From Przewalskia tangutica (Eukaryota; Streptophyta; Magnoliopsida; Solanales; Solanaceae), in contig CM056733.1 of the NCBI GenBank assembly GCA_029844215.1, forward strand, positions 45,707,142-45,771,141: DNA of 64,000 bases. Direction: 5' to 3'. A program made the translations under genes and the position numbers. Shown one piece after another: positions 33,570 to 47,700 of the stretch; the stretch's first letter is position 1; each line of letters begins with the position of its first letter. The notes beneath the pieces were generated by a model. It did no database searches. It saw only the letters and a list, made by a program, of their open reading frames with translations, and was not told where the DNA came from.

Positions 33570-36500
33570 TGTCACGACCCGAACCCGGGCCCGTGACTGG
33601 TGCCTTACCCCGGGCACCCTAGTGATACAACATCAGAGAAAATCAGCGGAAATAAAAACATGAACATGAATTTAGAGACAAAATAAATAAACAGGCCAAC
33701 CAAGCGATTTGCCTCCATCGTATATACATAAATACCGACAGTTATCCTTTTTACAAACCACACTTGCGATTACTCTGCACCTCTAAGAGTTTATACAACA
33801 ACTATGACGGGACGGGGCCCGCCATACCCACGAATGTACAAGAACCTGCGGACTCGGGGTAACATACCAAAGATAAGCCTCGAAGGAACAGAGCTTCCAA
33901 CCGAAAGGTGATCCTAAAAGCGGGGATCGACGGCCGATGTACCTCACTGCGGCATGACGCGGCCCCGAAGGAGGTCGATCTGGCAGTACCAAGTATGTGA
34001 AGCGTAAAATCATGGCGAAATCATAATAGTCTATAAAAGCGAGAGCGGTATGATAACCAAACTACGATATACACATACTTGATTATATCAATTCGGTCTC
34101 GCCCCGCGACATCAATCCCGCGGTGAGTACCTTCCTCCACGGCGATCTATGATATGATAACAACAAGATAGCAATCCAAATGGGAGCATACGTGCGCTAC
34201 GCGTCGTGTCGGTATGTCCAAGGAACAAATAAGACAACATTCCAAATGGAAGCATGCGTGCGCTACGCGTCGTGTCGATGAGTCGAAGAAACAATAAGAC
34301 ATCATTCCAAATGGAAGCATACCGCGTGCGCTACGCATCGTGTCGGTATGTCAAAGGGAAACAATAAGCAACAAGGCGGTAATCAAAGTGGAAGCATACG
34401 TGCGCGCTACGCGTCGTGTCGATATGTCAAAGTGATTTAACAAAAGTAACACTATCAGCGAGGCGTGCGTGGAATTTCTACGTCGCTGTAGCGCGTCAGT
34501 AAGTTCTCAACAAGTCAACCGACCTCCATCGAGAGGCGGTAGTATAGAAACACAATCTTTGCACAACAAAGGCTATCACGACAAGCATAGGCAAGTTATA
34601 CACAACTCAAAGTACTTTCATTTTATGCCAAAGTCGGGTTTTAACCACTAAAGTACTACGTGCGTTAAATTCCTTTTAAAGAGCTAATCCTTTTCTAAAA
34701 GTCACCCGATACGTAGTATAAAAATAGAGTGACTTATATCTTTTAAGTAAACCAAAACAATTTCCATACTTTCCTTTTTAAAACCAAATTAAGGCAACAC
34801 CGTACATGCCTTTTTTGACCAAAACATTTTCTTTTTAAAGTCAAGTTACCACATTAAAACCAATGATAAAACCTTTCTTTTGTTTTCATAAGGTCGTTAT
34901 AACCAACTTCCCATAAAGTTGTTATACACATTATGTTTTAAACCATGTTAAGACAACACAATGCCTTTCTTTTTCCTAAAGTTCGGTTGCCTAATTTCAA
35001 ATACAAGTCTCTTTTTGAAAAGTTCATAGTTGATGTCTTAATCTCTTTTAAAACAATTGAGTAACATATGCCTTAGGCGAGTAGGTTATTCTTGTTCATA
35101 ATCAATCTTATTAGCAGCCATGATCTAGAAATGTAATATCATTTTGTCTCATCTTAGCTTCTATGCGGATGGAGGTTTCTCTTGGTTTTAATAATACTTA
35201 ATTATTCAATACATTTCCCTTTATTAGCATTTGCGATGGTTTGTCGATACACATTCGATTTCCAAATCGGTAAAACATTATTCCTTCCAAAACCAAGTAC
35301 TCATTACTCACGAATGAGGTTTCACACAAACATCCATATTAAGTCAAGTCTCTTAACTTCTAAACCATTAAACCATTCTTTTTATCTCTCTTGGCGTTAC
35401 ACCTAACTTTTCATAAAGTGGTATAACTTTTATGTTTTCAAACCAAGTATACACTTCTTCCAAAAAGGTTTCTTAATCTCTTAGAATACTTGAGGTTCTT
35501 TTACATCAAGTCGGTTATAAGTCAAATCGGTTATCTTTTAAAAACCACAAAGCATTTCTCATTTACATAGAGTTGTTATAACTGACTTCCCATAAAGCGT
35601 TATAACACTTTATGTTTAAAGGAAATCAAATACATTTAACACGTATGCGTCTATCGTACTACATAGTTATACACATATCATGCTAGAACAGATAGGAAGA
35701 GGTTCACATACCTCGCGACAGTATCGACTAATAACAAAAGCGCTCGAAGTACCTCAACCGTGCGCTACACTCTCGGTCAAGCGGATCACTCCACACGTAG
35801 TACTCTGACTATAGAGGCCACTGGCGCTATTAATATCTTTTAGATCCCGGCGTAGAATATTCTCTGAGAAAATTCGGCGACCTCCCCCATGGCAGCGTAA
35901 ATCTCTCTCTATCGAGGCGGCTGCAAGCCAACGGGGGTGCTACGTCTAACGGGCGTGTACAATTCTACTACAGATGTCTTTACACAAGTCTCTTATGTCT
36001 GATCTATGTAATTCTGATTCGGTTCTCTTCTTTAAATTGGGCTTAAGTCGCGAGACATTCAGTAAGTATTATCGGGCTTAAGTCAAAAGACATTGCCGCA
36101 CAATTATAATGTTCAGTTCTATATATAGTATACTTCAACTATATATTCCTACAACATGTAATTTCAATTACAATAGAAGGTCAAGAGTGTTTACCTCGAT
36201 AAGCCCAAAATTATCCGAGTTTAAATGTCGATCTGAGCAAGGTTTAGCTCTACTCGTGCGCTCAGGCCAGCTCCAACCAACCCTTAGAAGTTCTAACCAA
36301 CTTCTACTTATAACTTCAACTACGGGTGAAGATTTACTTAGGGTTTCGTTTTTGTGGTGAGGAAGTATAATAGTATTTTACGGGCTTTTGTACAAGTGTA
36401 ACTTTGGGAATACTACAAGGTATTTGGGCGGTATTTGGACATTATAACACTACTAGGAGAGTATTTCTATACCACAAAGGGGGTATTTATACGAGACAAC

Positions 36501-37041
36501 AAGGCTAGGGAGGCCTCGGCGAGACTCTCAAAGGAGGGGAGAGTTGGGCGAACTCAACACTAAAGGGGAGGATTTTTAACACTTAGAAAAGATTTTTGGA
36601 TGAAGAAAGTTCATCACTTAGAGGGGTATTTATAGGTCAAGTGAAGGCCAACCAATGGCCAAGATGAAGACAAGTGCATAGCAAGTGTAAGGCCAAGATT
36701 TAGCCATGTGCTACCTTATCCATCTACACAAAAATATCCTACCTAACCCTTGACCAAAATTTCACACCAAAAACGTGCACGACTTAGCCCAGTTGCCGTC
36801 GACCTCTTCCAATGTGAGGTGACACATGTCACCCTCGTTGATCCAAAATGTTTCGTCTCTCGGAAAAATCCATAAAAATTATTAATGACATAGCGGAATT
36901 TTCCCTTGAAAAATTGTGGAAGCGTTTAGTAAAACGACTCCTTTCGGGTGTTGTGTACAAATTTCGAAACTAGCCAACTTTAAGGCTCAAATTGTATACG
37001 TACGCCCTCACGTACATACTCTAGAAATACGGGGTATAACA
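33570..37041 (-). mobile_element. LTR-d of array 2
   Basis: A complete 3472-bp LTR. A 4-copy repeat lies at 34168-34440, the splice-donor-like site near 35707-35714 (minus), TATAAATA boxes on minus at 36627-36634 and 36484-36491, and the E-box palindrome variant GGTGACACATGTCACC near 36818. Its 3' end ('acccgggcccgtgactggtgcc') is more complete than in LTR-e and LTR-f. Confidence 0.92.
34168..34440 (-). repeat. 66-76 bp tandem repeat, 4 copies, in LTR-d
   Basis: The anchor 'cgctacgcgtcgtgtcg' falls at 34195, 34261, 34329 and 34405, each preceded by 'ccaaatggaagcat' or a variant. Homologous arrays are at 39740-40010 (LTR-e), 45320-45580 (LTR-f) and 51160-51490 (element G). Confidence 0.88.
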
Positions 37042-37763
37042 TTCTCCCCTCCTTAGAAACATTCATCCCGAATGTTCCTTCTCGAAACAGATAACGAAGA
37101 AGTTCTTCTAACAAGTTGCCAACGCCACACCTGGCCACGAAATATCACACGTTCTCTTCGCCTTACTCGTCGTGCCCTTCGGACACTTGAACTCTTCTAG
37201 TATCGTACCACACTTGATCATCGCTTGATTCCCAATACTTTGAGTCACAACCTCGAACTTGGTCATCTTACTAGCTTCACTCTGTCTTGCGATCCGACAC
37301 GGTGAACATATCCACGAACTCATACGATGGTTATCTAATCATGGGCCTGGCGCCCTCGTGACCTACCACTGGCGGGACCACCCGAGCTGACCCCACTTTG
37401 AAACGGCGCGGGTTGGCCCTCAACATAGCTGACCCGACCCACTTACGCGTCACGCTCTTGTTCCCGATCCGAACAATCTTACCTCTACAGTCGTGAAAGC
37501 TACCACTTCCATTTTACACTACCCAGAAATTTTCCACAATTACTCTACGTATGATAATACATTCGACAAAGATCACCATGAGATCTTGTGCTCAAACGGA
37601 CCTTACATCTAAGGTCTCATTGTAATATTCTAAGGTTCATCATTTCTACTTTGAGCTTACCCTTTTTCACTAACGGGTTTCTAAATCACATTTTAGCACA
37701 AAGCTATCCGAACATAACACTAAACACATCATCACAACATCAATACATACAAAACTCTAGAGG
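37042..37763 (-). other. Internal 3: polypurine tract and 3' noncoding tail
   Basis: TTCTCCCCTCCTT at 37042-37054 is the complement of AAGGAGGGGAGAA, the same polypurine tract as in Y and G. The rest is the post-gag tail shared with array 1 and G; no gene. Confidence 0.8.
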
Positions 37764-38967
37764 TTAAGGATATACGAAAATAGGCGATTGAGGACCGCTA
37801 AAGCGGGAACTTCCCGCGACCTCTCCGTGGCCCGGGTGTATGAACATCTGCTGACTATGGGAGGTGAAGAACATGGCCCGATCCGTAGTGCGTGCTATCC
37901 TACCGGCGCTACCACAGTCGGACAATTTCTCCCAAAATGGCCTGTGTCGCATGTAAAACAAACTCCGGAATAGCACGACACTCCCCGTGGAGTCTACCAC
38001 AGTCCTGGCGAGGTAGGGGTGGCTTGGTGGCTAACACCTCTGCTCTCTCGAAAATCTGAACCCTTGGAGCCACGACACGCTCCTGAATACTCAGGTGCTC
38101 ACGAAGATTGTGGAGGACCACTCTGTACTGGCGGAGGCGCATAACTAGTCTGCTGCTGAGGCGGTCCGCCTCGAAAGTCACCAAAGGACCCTGCTGTTCT
38201 GGCCCTCTTCTGCTGACCTTGGTTATTTCGTCGATTTCTCCGCTCCTCACCTCCAAGTGCATAAGCCTGCATGCGGGCAATGTCCATGCCCGGCTGAAGA
38301 GCTACACTCGAACAACTCTCTGCTAGGTAATCATCGAGCCCTGTAACATATCGGTGCACTCGATCCTCCATACTAGCTACTAATGCGGGGACGTCTGGGC
38401 GATGAGTCGAACTCCATTGTACTCGACCGAATGCGCGGATTACGCGCAACACCAAAAATCTGTGCGCGAGCCCTCCTCATACGTGGCGGCGAAGTGTGCA
38501 AGAAATGCCTTTGAGAACTCGTCCCATAAAGCGGAAGTGCATGCTCTCCCGGGGCGGCTCGCGAATCAAACCGATCATTGCGGTATCACGCAGCTGATGC
38601 GAACCTAGGACCACTGACTCGGTCTCCGATGCCTTGATCACTCTCATGATCCGCTGTAACTGCCGGATGAACTCCTGCGGATCATCCTCAGGCCTCGACC
38701 CGTAAAACTCTGGCGGGTTACATCTCAGAAAATCCCGTAGTCTCAAGCATGCGCTCGGGGTGAACTACGGGTGCTCACGGGTGGCTGCTGCGTCGATCTA
38801 TCCTCGAAGTCGGCCTGACCACGGCCGTTAAGCGGGCATCTCGCGTAACCCGTCTCCTGCGCGGCTGTGGGGTGGAGGCTCGATGCTGCGGTCTCTGTAG
38901 AGGCTGCATTGCCTACTCGTATCTCCTGTTGCCTTGCCATACGGGCGGGTTGCCTTGCGGCGGGCAT
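37764..38967 (-). pseudogene. gag: TR-GAG gag, copy 1 of array 2
   Basis: The ATG at 38967 gives MPAARQPARMARQQEIRVG. The capsid core follows: MRLRDFLRCNPPEFYGSRPE, DDPQEFIRQLQRIMRVIKAS, MEDRVHRYVTGLDDYLAESC and VALQPGMDIARMQAYALGGE (about 38746-38240). Then comes a Gly/Pro/Gln-rich linker (GDFRGGPPQQQTSYAPPPVQ) and a damaged knuckle whose HFGRNC end is recognisable near 37920. Four or more frameshifts are needed. The capsid order and N-terminus match X and Y; no protease or RT follows. Confidence 0.86.
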
Positions 38968-39150
38968 AAGCGGTAAAAGCGAGATCGTCGGAGGTCCAAC
39001 TTACAACACGACTCTGAGCACGATCTCGGAATGAGAAGAATGGAAACCAATCCTAAATGTCCTATAGCCTCACGATTATAGATGTGGTGCCTGACACACG
39101 ATAATCAAGACTACTAGACACGGTGCAGAGACACTTTCAGAGGACTAAGC

Positions 39151-39161
39151 GCTCGATACCA
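39151..39161 (-). other. Primer-binding site, internal 3
   Basis: TGGTATCGAGC on minus, initiator-Met type with one base missing, 3 nt from LTR-e. Confidence 0.8.
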
Positions 39162-39164
39162 CTT

Positions 39165-42100
39165 TGTCACGACCGAACCGGGCGTGGTAGTGCCTACCGG
39201 GCACCCTAGTGATACAACATCAGAGAAAATCATTGGAAATAAAAACATGAACATGAATTTAGAGACAAAATAAATAAACAGGCCAACCAAAACAGTTGCC
39301 TCCATCATATATACATAAATACCGACAGTTATCCTTTTACAAACCACCTTGCGATTACTCTGGACCTCTAAGAGTTTATACAACAACTATGATGGGACGG
39401 GGCCGCCATACCCACAGAATGTACAAGAACCTACGGACTGGGGTAACATACCAAAGATAAGCCTCAGGAAGGAACGGAGCTTCAACACGCGAAAGGTGAT
39501 CCTAAGCGGGGATCGGCCGATGTACCTCTACTGCGGCGTGAGCGGCCCGAAGGAGGTCGATGCAACGGTACCAAGTATGTGAAGCGTAAAATCATGGCGA
39601 AATCATAATAGTCTATAAAAGCGGAGAGGCGGGTATGATAACCAAACTACGATGCACATGGCATATGATTATATCAATTCGGTCTCGCCACGCGCATCAA
39701 TCACGCGTGGAGTACCTTCCGCCATTGGCGATCATGATATGATAACAACAAGATAGCAATCCAAATGGGAGCATACGTGCGCTACGCATCGTGTCGGTAT
39801 GTCGAAAGGGAACAAATAAGACAACATTCCAAATGGAAGCATGCGTGCGCTCGCGTCGTGTCGATGAGTCGAAGGAAACAATAAGACGACATTCCAAATG
39901 GAAGCATGCGATGCGCTACGCGTCGTGTCGGTATGTCCAAAGGAAACAATAAGCAACAAGCGGTAATCAAAGTGGAAGCATACGTGCGCTACGCGTCGTG
40001 TCGATGTCAAAGTGATTTAACAAAAGTAACACTATCAGCGAGGCGTGCGGTGGAATTTCTACGTCGGCTGACGCGTCCAAATAAGTTCTCAACAAGTCAG
40101 CGACCCTCCATCGAGAGACGCGGTAGTATAGAAACACAATCTTTGCACAACAAAGGCTATCACAGCAAGCATAGGCAAGTTATACACAACTCAAAGTACT
40201 TTCATTTATGCCAAAGTCCGGGTTTTAACCACAAGTACTACGTACGTTAAATTCCTTTTTAAAGAGAGCTAATCCTTTTCTAAAAGTCACCCGATACCCG
40301 TAGTATAAAAATAGAGTGACTTATATCTTTTAAGTAAACCAAAACAATTTCCATACTTTCCTTTTTAAAACCAAATTAAGGCAACACCATGCCTTCTTTT
40401 TTTTGACCAAAACACTTTTCTTTTTAAAGTCAAGTTACCACATTAAAACCAATGATAAAACCTTTCTTTTGTTTTCATAAGGTCGTTATAACCAACTTCC
40501 CATAAAGTTGTTATACACATTATGTTTTAAACCATTTTAAGACAACACAATGCCTTTCTTTTTCCTAAAGTTCGGTTGCCTAATTTCAAATACACAAGTC
40601 TCTTTTTGAAAAGTTCATAGTTGATGTCTTAATCTCTTTTAAAACAATTGAGTAACATATGCCTTAGGCGAGTAGGTTATTCTTGTTCATAATCAATCTT
40701 ATTAGCGGCCATGATCTAGAAATGTAATATCATTTTGTCTCATCTTAGCTTCTATGCGGATGGAGGTTTCTCTGGTTTTAATAATACTTAATTATTGATA
40801 CATTTCCCTTTATTAACGCTGCGGTGGTTTGTCGATACACGTTACGATTTCGAAATCGTAAAACATTATTCCTTCCAAAAACCAAGTACTCATTACTCAC
40901 GAATGAGGTTTCACACAAACATCCATATTAAGTCAAGTCTCTTAACTTCTAAACCATTAAACCATTCTTTTATCTCTCTTGGCGTTACACCTAACTTTTC
41001 ATAAAGTGGTATAACTTTTATGTTTTCAAACCAAGTATACACTTCTTCCAAAAGGTTTCTTAATCTCTTAGAATACTTGAGTTCTTTTACATCAAGTCGG
41101 TTATAAGTCAAATCGTTATCTTTTAAAAACCACAAAGCATTTCTCATTTACATAGAGTTGTTATAACGACTTCCCATAAAGCCGTTATAACACTTTATGT
41201 TTAAAGGAAATCAAATACATTTAACACGTATGCGTCTATCGTACTACATAGTTATACACATATCATGCTAGAACAGATAGGAAGAGGTTCACATACCTCG
41301 CGACAGTATCGACTAATAGCAAAAGCGCTCCAAGTACCTCAACCGTGCTACACTCTCGGTCAAGCGGATCACTCCACACGTAGTACTACAACCTATAGAG
41401 GCCACAAAGCGCCTATTAATATCTTTTAGATCGGCGTAGAATATTCTCTGAGAAAATTGGCGACACCTCCCACATGCAGCGTAAATCTCTCCTCTATCGG
41501 TAGGCTACCAAGCCAACCGGGGTTAACACGTCTAACCGGGCGTGTACAATTCTACTACGGTAATGCTACCAAGTCTCATGTCTGATCTATGTAATTCTGA
41601 TTCGATTCTCTTCTTTAAATTGGGCTTAAGTCGCGAGCATTGCGTAAGTATTATTCGAGCTTAAGTCAAAAGACATTGCCGCACAATTATAATGTTCAGT
41701 TCTATATATAGTATACTTCAACTATATATTCCTACAACATGTAATTTCCAATTACAATAGAAGGTCAAGAGTGTTTACCTCGATAAGCCCAAAATTATCA
41801 GGAGTTTAAATGTCGATCTGAGCAAGGTTTAGCTCTACTCGTGCGCTCAGGCCGCTCCAACCAACCCTTAGAAGTTCTAACCAACTTCTACTTATAACTT
41901 CAACTACGGGTGAAGATTTACTTAGGGTTTCGTTTTTGTGGTGAGGAAGTATAATAGTATTTTACGGGCTTTTGTACAAGTGTAACTTTGGGAATACTAC
42001 AAGGTATTTGGGCGAGTATTTGGACATTATAACACTACTAGGAGAGTATTTCTATACCACAAAGGGGGTATTTATACGAGACAACAAGGCTAGGGAGGCC

Positions 42101-42617
42101 TCGGCAAGACTCTCAGGAGGGGAGAGTTGGGCCGAACTCAACACTAAAGGGGAGGATTTTTAACACTTAGAAAAGATTTTGGATGAAGAAAGTTCATCAC
42201 TTAGAGGGTATTTATAGGTCAAGTGAAGGCCAACCAATGGCCAAGATGAAGACAAGTGCATAGCAAGTGTAAGGCCAAGATTTAGCCATGTGCTACCTTA
42301 TCCATCTACACAAAATATCCTACCTAACCCTTGACCAAAATTTCACACCAAAAGCGTGCAAGACTTAGCCCAATTGCCGTCCAACCTCTTCCAATGTGAG
42401 GTGACACATGTCACCCTCCGTTGATCCAAAATGTTCGTCTCTCGGAAAAATCCATAAAAATTATTAATGACATGGCGGAATTTTCCCTTCGCGTGGAAAG
42501 CGTTTAGTCGAACGACTCCTTTGGTGTTGTGTACAAATTTCGAAACTAGCCAACTTTAAGGCTCAAATTGTATACGTACGCCCTCACGTACATACTCTAG
42601 AAATACGGGGTATAACA
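39165..42617 (-). mobile_element. LTR-e of array 2 (shared middle LTR)
   Basis: A complete 3453-bp LTR. It shares with LTR-f a shortened 3' terminus ('ccgaaccgggcgtggt') not seen in LTR-d, and carries the repeat array at 39740-40010 and the donor-like site near 41291-41299. Confidence 0.92.
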
Positions 42618-43314
42618 TTCTCCCCTCCTTAGAAACATTCGTCCCGAATGTTCCTTCTCGAAACAGATAACGAAGAAGTTCTTCTAACAAGTTGCCAACG
42701 CCACACCTGGCCACGAAATATCACACGTTCTCTTCCTTCCTTACTCGTCGTGCCATTCTCGGACACTTGAACTCTTCTAGTATACGTACCACACTTCAGT
42801 CATCGCTTCAGTTCCCAATACTTTGGAGTCACAACCTCCAAACTTGGTCATCTTACTAGCTTCACTCTGTCTTCACGATCCGCACGGTCGAACATATCCA
42901 CGAACTCATCGATGGTTATCTAATCATGGGCCTAGCGCCTCGTGACCTACCACTGGCGGGACCACGAGCTGACCCCACTTTGAAACCGGCCGCGGGTTGG
43001 CCTCAACATAGCTGACCCGACCCACTTACGCGTCACGCTCTTGTTCCCGATCCGAACAATCTTACCTCTACAGTCATGAAAGCTACCACTTCCATTTTTA
43101 CACTACCCAGAAATTTTCCCCACAATTACTCTACGTATGATAATACATTCGACAAAGATCACGCATGAGATCTTGTGCTCAAGACGGCCTTACATCTAAG
43201 GTCTCAGTAATATTCTAAGGTTCATCATTTCTCTTTGAGCTTACCCTTTTCACTAACGGGTTTCTAAATCACATTTTAGCACAAAGCTATCCGAACATAA
43301 CACTAAACACATCA
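42618..43314 (-). other. Internal 4: polypurine tract and 3' noncoding tail
   Basis: TTCTCCCCTCCTT (42618-42630) abuts LTR-e. The tail corresponds to 37042-37763 with small indels. No gene seen. Confidence 0.8.
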
Positions 43315-44539
43315 TCACAACATCAATACATTCAAAACTCTAGAGGTTAAGGATATACTGAAAATAGGCGATTGAGGGCTTAAAGCGGGAACTTCACCGC
43401 GACCTCTCTGTGGCCGCAGGTGTATGAACATCTGCTGACTATGGGAGGTGAAGAACATGGCCCGATCCGTGATGCGTGCTATCCTACCAGCGCTACCCAC
43501 AGTCGGACAATTTCTCCCAAAATGGCCTGCTGTCATGTAAAACAAACTCCGGAATAGCCACGACACTCCACGTGGAGTCTACCACAGCAGTCCAACGAGG
43601 TAGGGGTGGCTTGGTGGCTAACCCTGCTCTCTCGAAAATCTGAACCCTTGGAGCCACGACTGCTCACGAATACTCTGGGTGCTCACGAAGATTGTGGAGG
43701 ACCACTCTGTCTTGCGGGCGCGCATAACTAGTCTGCTTTGAGGCGGTCCGCCTCGAAAGTCACCAAGGACCTGCTGTTACGGCCCTCTTCTGCGACCTTG
43801 GTTATTTCGTCGATTTCTCGCTCCTCGCCTCGAGTGCATAAGCTGCGTGCGGGCAATGTCCATGCGGTGAAGAGCTACACCGAACAAATCTGCTAGGTAA
43901 TCATCGAGCCACTGTAACATATCGGTGCACTCGATCCTCATACTAGCTACTAATGCGGGGGCGTCTGGGCGATGAGTCGAACTCACATTGTACTCGAACC
44001 GTCGCGCGGATTACGCAACACCAAAAATGCATGCGCGAGCCCTCGCATACGTGGCGGCAAGAAGTGTGCAAGAAATGCCTTTGAGAACTCGTCCCATAAA
44101 GCGGAAGTGCATGCTCTCCCGGGACGGCTCTCGCGAATCAAACCGATCGGCGGTATCACGCGGCCGATGCGAACCTAGGACCACCGACTCGGTCTCGATG
44201 CCTTGATCACTCTCGCGATCGCTGCAAGCTGCGGATGAACTCCTGCGGATCATCCTCGGGCCTCGACCCGTAAAACTCTGGCGGGTTACATCTCGAGAAA
44301 ATCCGTAATCTCAAGCCATGCGCTCGGGGTGAACTACGGGTGCTCTGGGGTGGAGGCTGCTGCGTCGATCTATCCTCAAGTCGGCCTGACCACGGCCGTG
44401 GCGGGCCGTCTCGCGTAACCCGTCTCCTGCCCCGGCTGTGGGGTGGAGGCTCAGTGCTGCGGTCTCTGTAGAGGCTGCCATTTGCCTACTCGTATCTCCC
44501 TCTGCGCCTTGCCACGGGCGGGTTGCCTTGCGGAGGCAT
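43315..44539 (-). pseudogene. gag: TR-GAG gag, copy 2 of array 2
   Basis: It begins at the ATG near 44539 (MPPQGNP context). Capsid traces such as IETESVVLGSHRPRDTADRF lie in 44011-44253 and MDIARTQLMHS near 43850; the last frame (43315-43566) contains AGHFGRNCPTVGS, the second half of the zinc knuckle with the first two Cys lost. It is more frameshifted than the copy at 37764-38967. Gag is the only coding content. Confidence 0.82.
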
Positions 44540-44719
44540 AGCGGTAAAGCGAGATCGTCGGAGGGTCGACTTACAACACGACTCTAAGGCACGATCTCGG
44601 AATGAGAAGAATGAAACCAATCCTAAATGTCCTATAGCCTCACGATTATAGATGTGGTGCCTGACACCGATAATCAGACTCTACTAGACACGGTGCGTAG
44701 ACACTTTCAGAGACTAAGC

Positions 44720-44732
44720 GCTCACGATACCA
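44720..44732 (-). other. Primer-binding site, internal 4
   Basis: TGGTATCGTGAGC on minus, a damaged initiator-Met site, 3 nt from LTR-f. Confidence 0.72.
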
Positions 44733-44735
44733 CTT

Positions 44736-47700
44736 TGTCACGACCGAACCGGGCGTGGTGGTGCCTACCGGGCACCCTGGTGATACAACATCAGAGAAAA
44801 TCATCGGAAATAAAAACATGAAAATGAATTTAGAGACAAAATAAATAAGCAGGCCAGCAAGCAGTTGCCTCCATCATATATACATAAATACCGACGGTTA
44901 TCCTTTTACAAACCACCTTGCGCGATTACTCTGGACCTCACAGAGTTTATACAACAACTATGGCGGACGGGGCCGCCATACCACAGATGTACAAGAACCT
45001 ACGGACTCGGGTAACATGCAAGATAAGCCTCAGGAAGGCAGAGCTTCAATTTGAAAGGTGATCCTAAGCGGGGATCGACGGCCGATGTACCTCTACTGCG
45101 GCATGAGCGGCCCGAAGGAGAGTCGATCTGGCAGTACCAAGTATGTGAAAGCGTAAAATATTATGGCGAAATCATAATAGTCTATAAGCGAGGAGACGGT
45201 ATGAAAACCAAACTACGATGCATCTGCATATGATTATATCAATTCGGTCTCGCCCACAACATCAATCACGCGTGGAGTACGCCCTCAGCTGGCGATGCAT
45301 GATATGATAACAACAAGATAGCAATCCAAATGGGAGCATGCGATGCGCTACGCGTCGTGTCGGTATGTCGAAGGGAACAAATAAGACAACATTCCAAATG
45401 GAAGCATGCGTGCGCTACGCGTCGTGTCGATGAGGCGAAGGGAAACAATAAGACGGCATTCCAAATGGAAGCATGCGTGCGCTACGCGTCGTGTCGATAT
45501 GTCAAGGGAAACAATAAGCAACAAGCGGTAATCAAAGTGGAAGCATGCGTGCGGCTACGCGTCGTGTCGGTATGTCAGTGATTTAACAAAGTAACACTAT
45601 CAGCGAGGCGTGCGGTGGAATTTCTCGTCGCTTGCAAGCGTCCAAGTAAGTTCTCAACAAGTCAAGCGACTCATCGAGAGACGCGGTAGTATAGAAACAC
45701 AATCTTTGCACAACAAAGGCTATCACAGCAAGCATAGGCAAGTTATACACAACTCAAAGTACTTTCATTTTATGCCAAAGTCCGGGTTTTAACCCTAAAG
45801 TACTACGTACGTTAAATTCCTTTTTAAAGAGAGCTAATCCTTTTCTAAAAGTCACGATACGTAGTATAAAAATAGAGTGACTTATATCTTTTAAGTAAAC
45901 CAAAACAATTTCCATACTTTCCTTTTTAAAACCAAATTAAGGCAACACCATGCCTTCTTTTTTTTGACCAAAACACTTTTCTTTTTAAAGTCAAGTTACC
46001 ACATTAAAACCAATGATAAAACCTTTCTTTTGTTTTCATAAGGTCGTTATAACCAACTTCCCATAAAGTTGTTATACACCTTATGTTTTAAACCATTTAA
46101 GACAACCTGATGCCTTTCTTTTCCTAAAGTTCGGTTTGCCTAATTTCAAATACACAAGTCTCTTTTTGAAAAGTTCATAGTTCAATGTCTTAATCTCTTT
46201 TAAAACAATTGAGTAACATATGCCTTAGGCGAGTAGGTTATTCTTGTTCATAATCAATCTTATTAGCAGCCATGATCTAGAAATGTAATATCATTTTGTC
46301 TCATCTTAGCTTTTATGCGGATGGAGGTTTCTCTTGGTTTTAATAATACTTAATTATTCAATACATTTCCCTTTATTAGCTGCGGTGGTTTGTCGATACA
46401 CGTTCGATTTCCGAAATCAGTAAAACATTATTCCTTCCAAAAACCAAGTACTCATTACTCACGAATGAGGTTTCACACAAACATCCATATTAAGTCAAGT
46501 CTCTTAACTTCTAAACCATTAAACCATTCTTTTTATCTCTCTTACGGCGTTACCTAACTTTTCATAAAGTGGTATAACTTTTATGTTTTCAAACCAAGTA
46601 TACACTTCTTCCAAAAGGTTTCTTAATCTCTTAGAATACTTGAGGTTCTTTTACATCAAGTCGGTTATAAGTCAAATCGATTTATCTTTTAAAAACCACA
46701 AAGCATTTCTCATTTACATAGAGTTGTTATAACGACTTCCCGTAAAGCGTTATAACACTTTATGTTTAAAGAAATCAAATACATTTAACACGTATGCGTC
46801 TATCGTACTACATAGTTATACACATATCATGCTAGAACAGATAGGAAGAGGTTCACATACCTCGCGACAGTATCGACTAATAGCAAAAGCGCTCCAAGTA
46901 CCTCAAGCAAATGCGCTACACTCTCGGTCAGCGGATCACTCCTGCACGTAGTACTACAACCTATAGAGGCCACAAAGCGCTATTAATATCTTTTAGATCG
47001 GCGTAGAATATTCTACGAAAATTGGCGCCTCACCCCATGGCAGCGTAAATCTCCTCCTCTATCGGTGGCTACGAAGCCAACGAGGGTTAACACGTCTAAC
47101 GGGCGTGTACAATTTTACTACGGTAATGCTACACAAGTCTCATGTCTGATCCTATGTAATTCTGATTCGATTCTCTTCTTTAAATTGGGCTTAAGTCGCA
47201 AGACATTCTGTAAGTATTAATCGAGCTTAAGTCGAAAGACATTGCACAATTATAATGTTCAGTTCTATATATAGTATACTTCAACTATATATTCCTACAA
47301 CATGTAATTTCCAATTACAATAGAAGGTCAGAGTGTTTACCTCGATAAGCCCAAAATTATCCGAGTTTAAATGTCGATCTGAGCAAGGTTTAGCTCTACT
47401 CGTGCGCTCAGGCCGCTCAACCAACCCTTAGAAGTTCTAACCAACTTCTACTTATAACTTCAACTACGGGTGAAGATTTACTTAGGGTTTCGTTTTTGTG
47501 GTGAGGAAGTATAATAGTATTTTACGGGCTTTTGTACAAGTGTAACTTTGGGAATACTACAAGGTATTTGGGCCAAGGTATTTGGACATTATAACACTAC
47601 TAGGAGAGTATTTCTATACCCCAAATGGGGGGTATTTATACGAGACAACAAGGCTAGGGGCCTCGGCGAGACTCTCAAAGGAGGGGAGAGTTGGGCGAAC

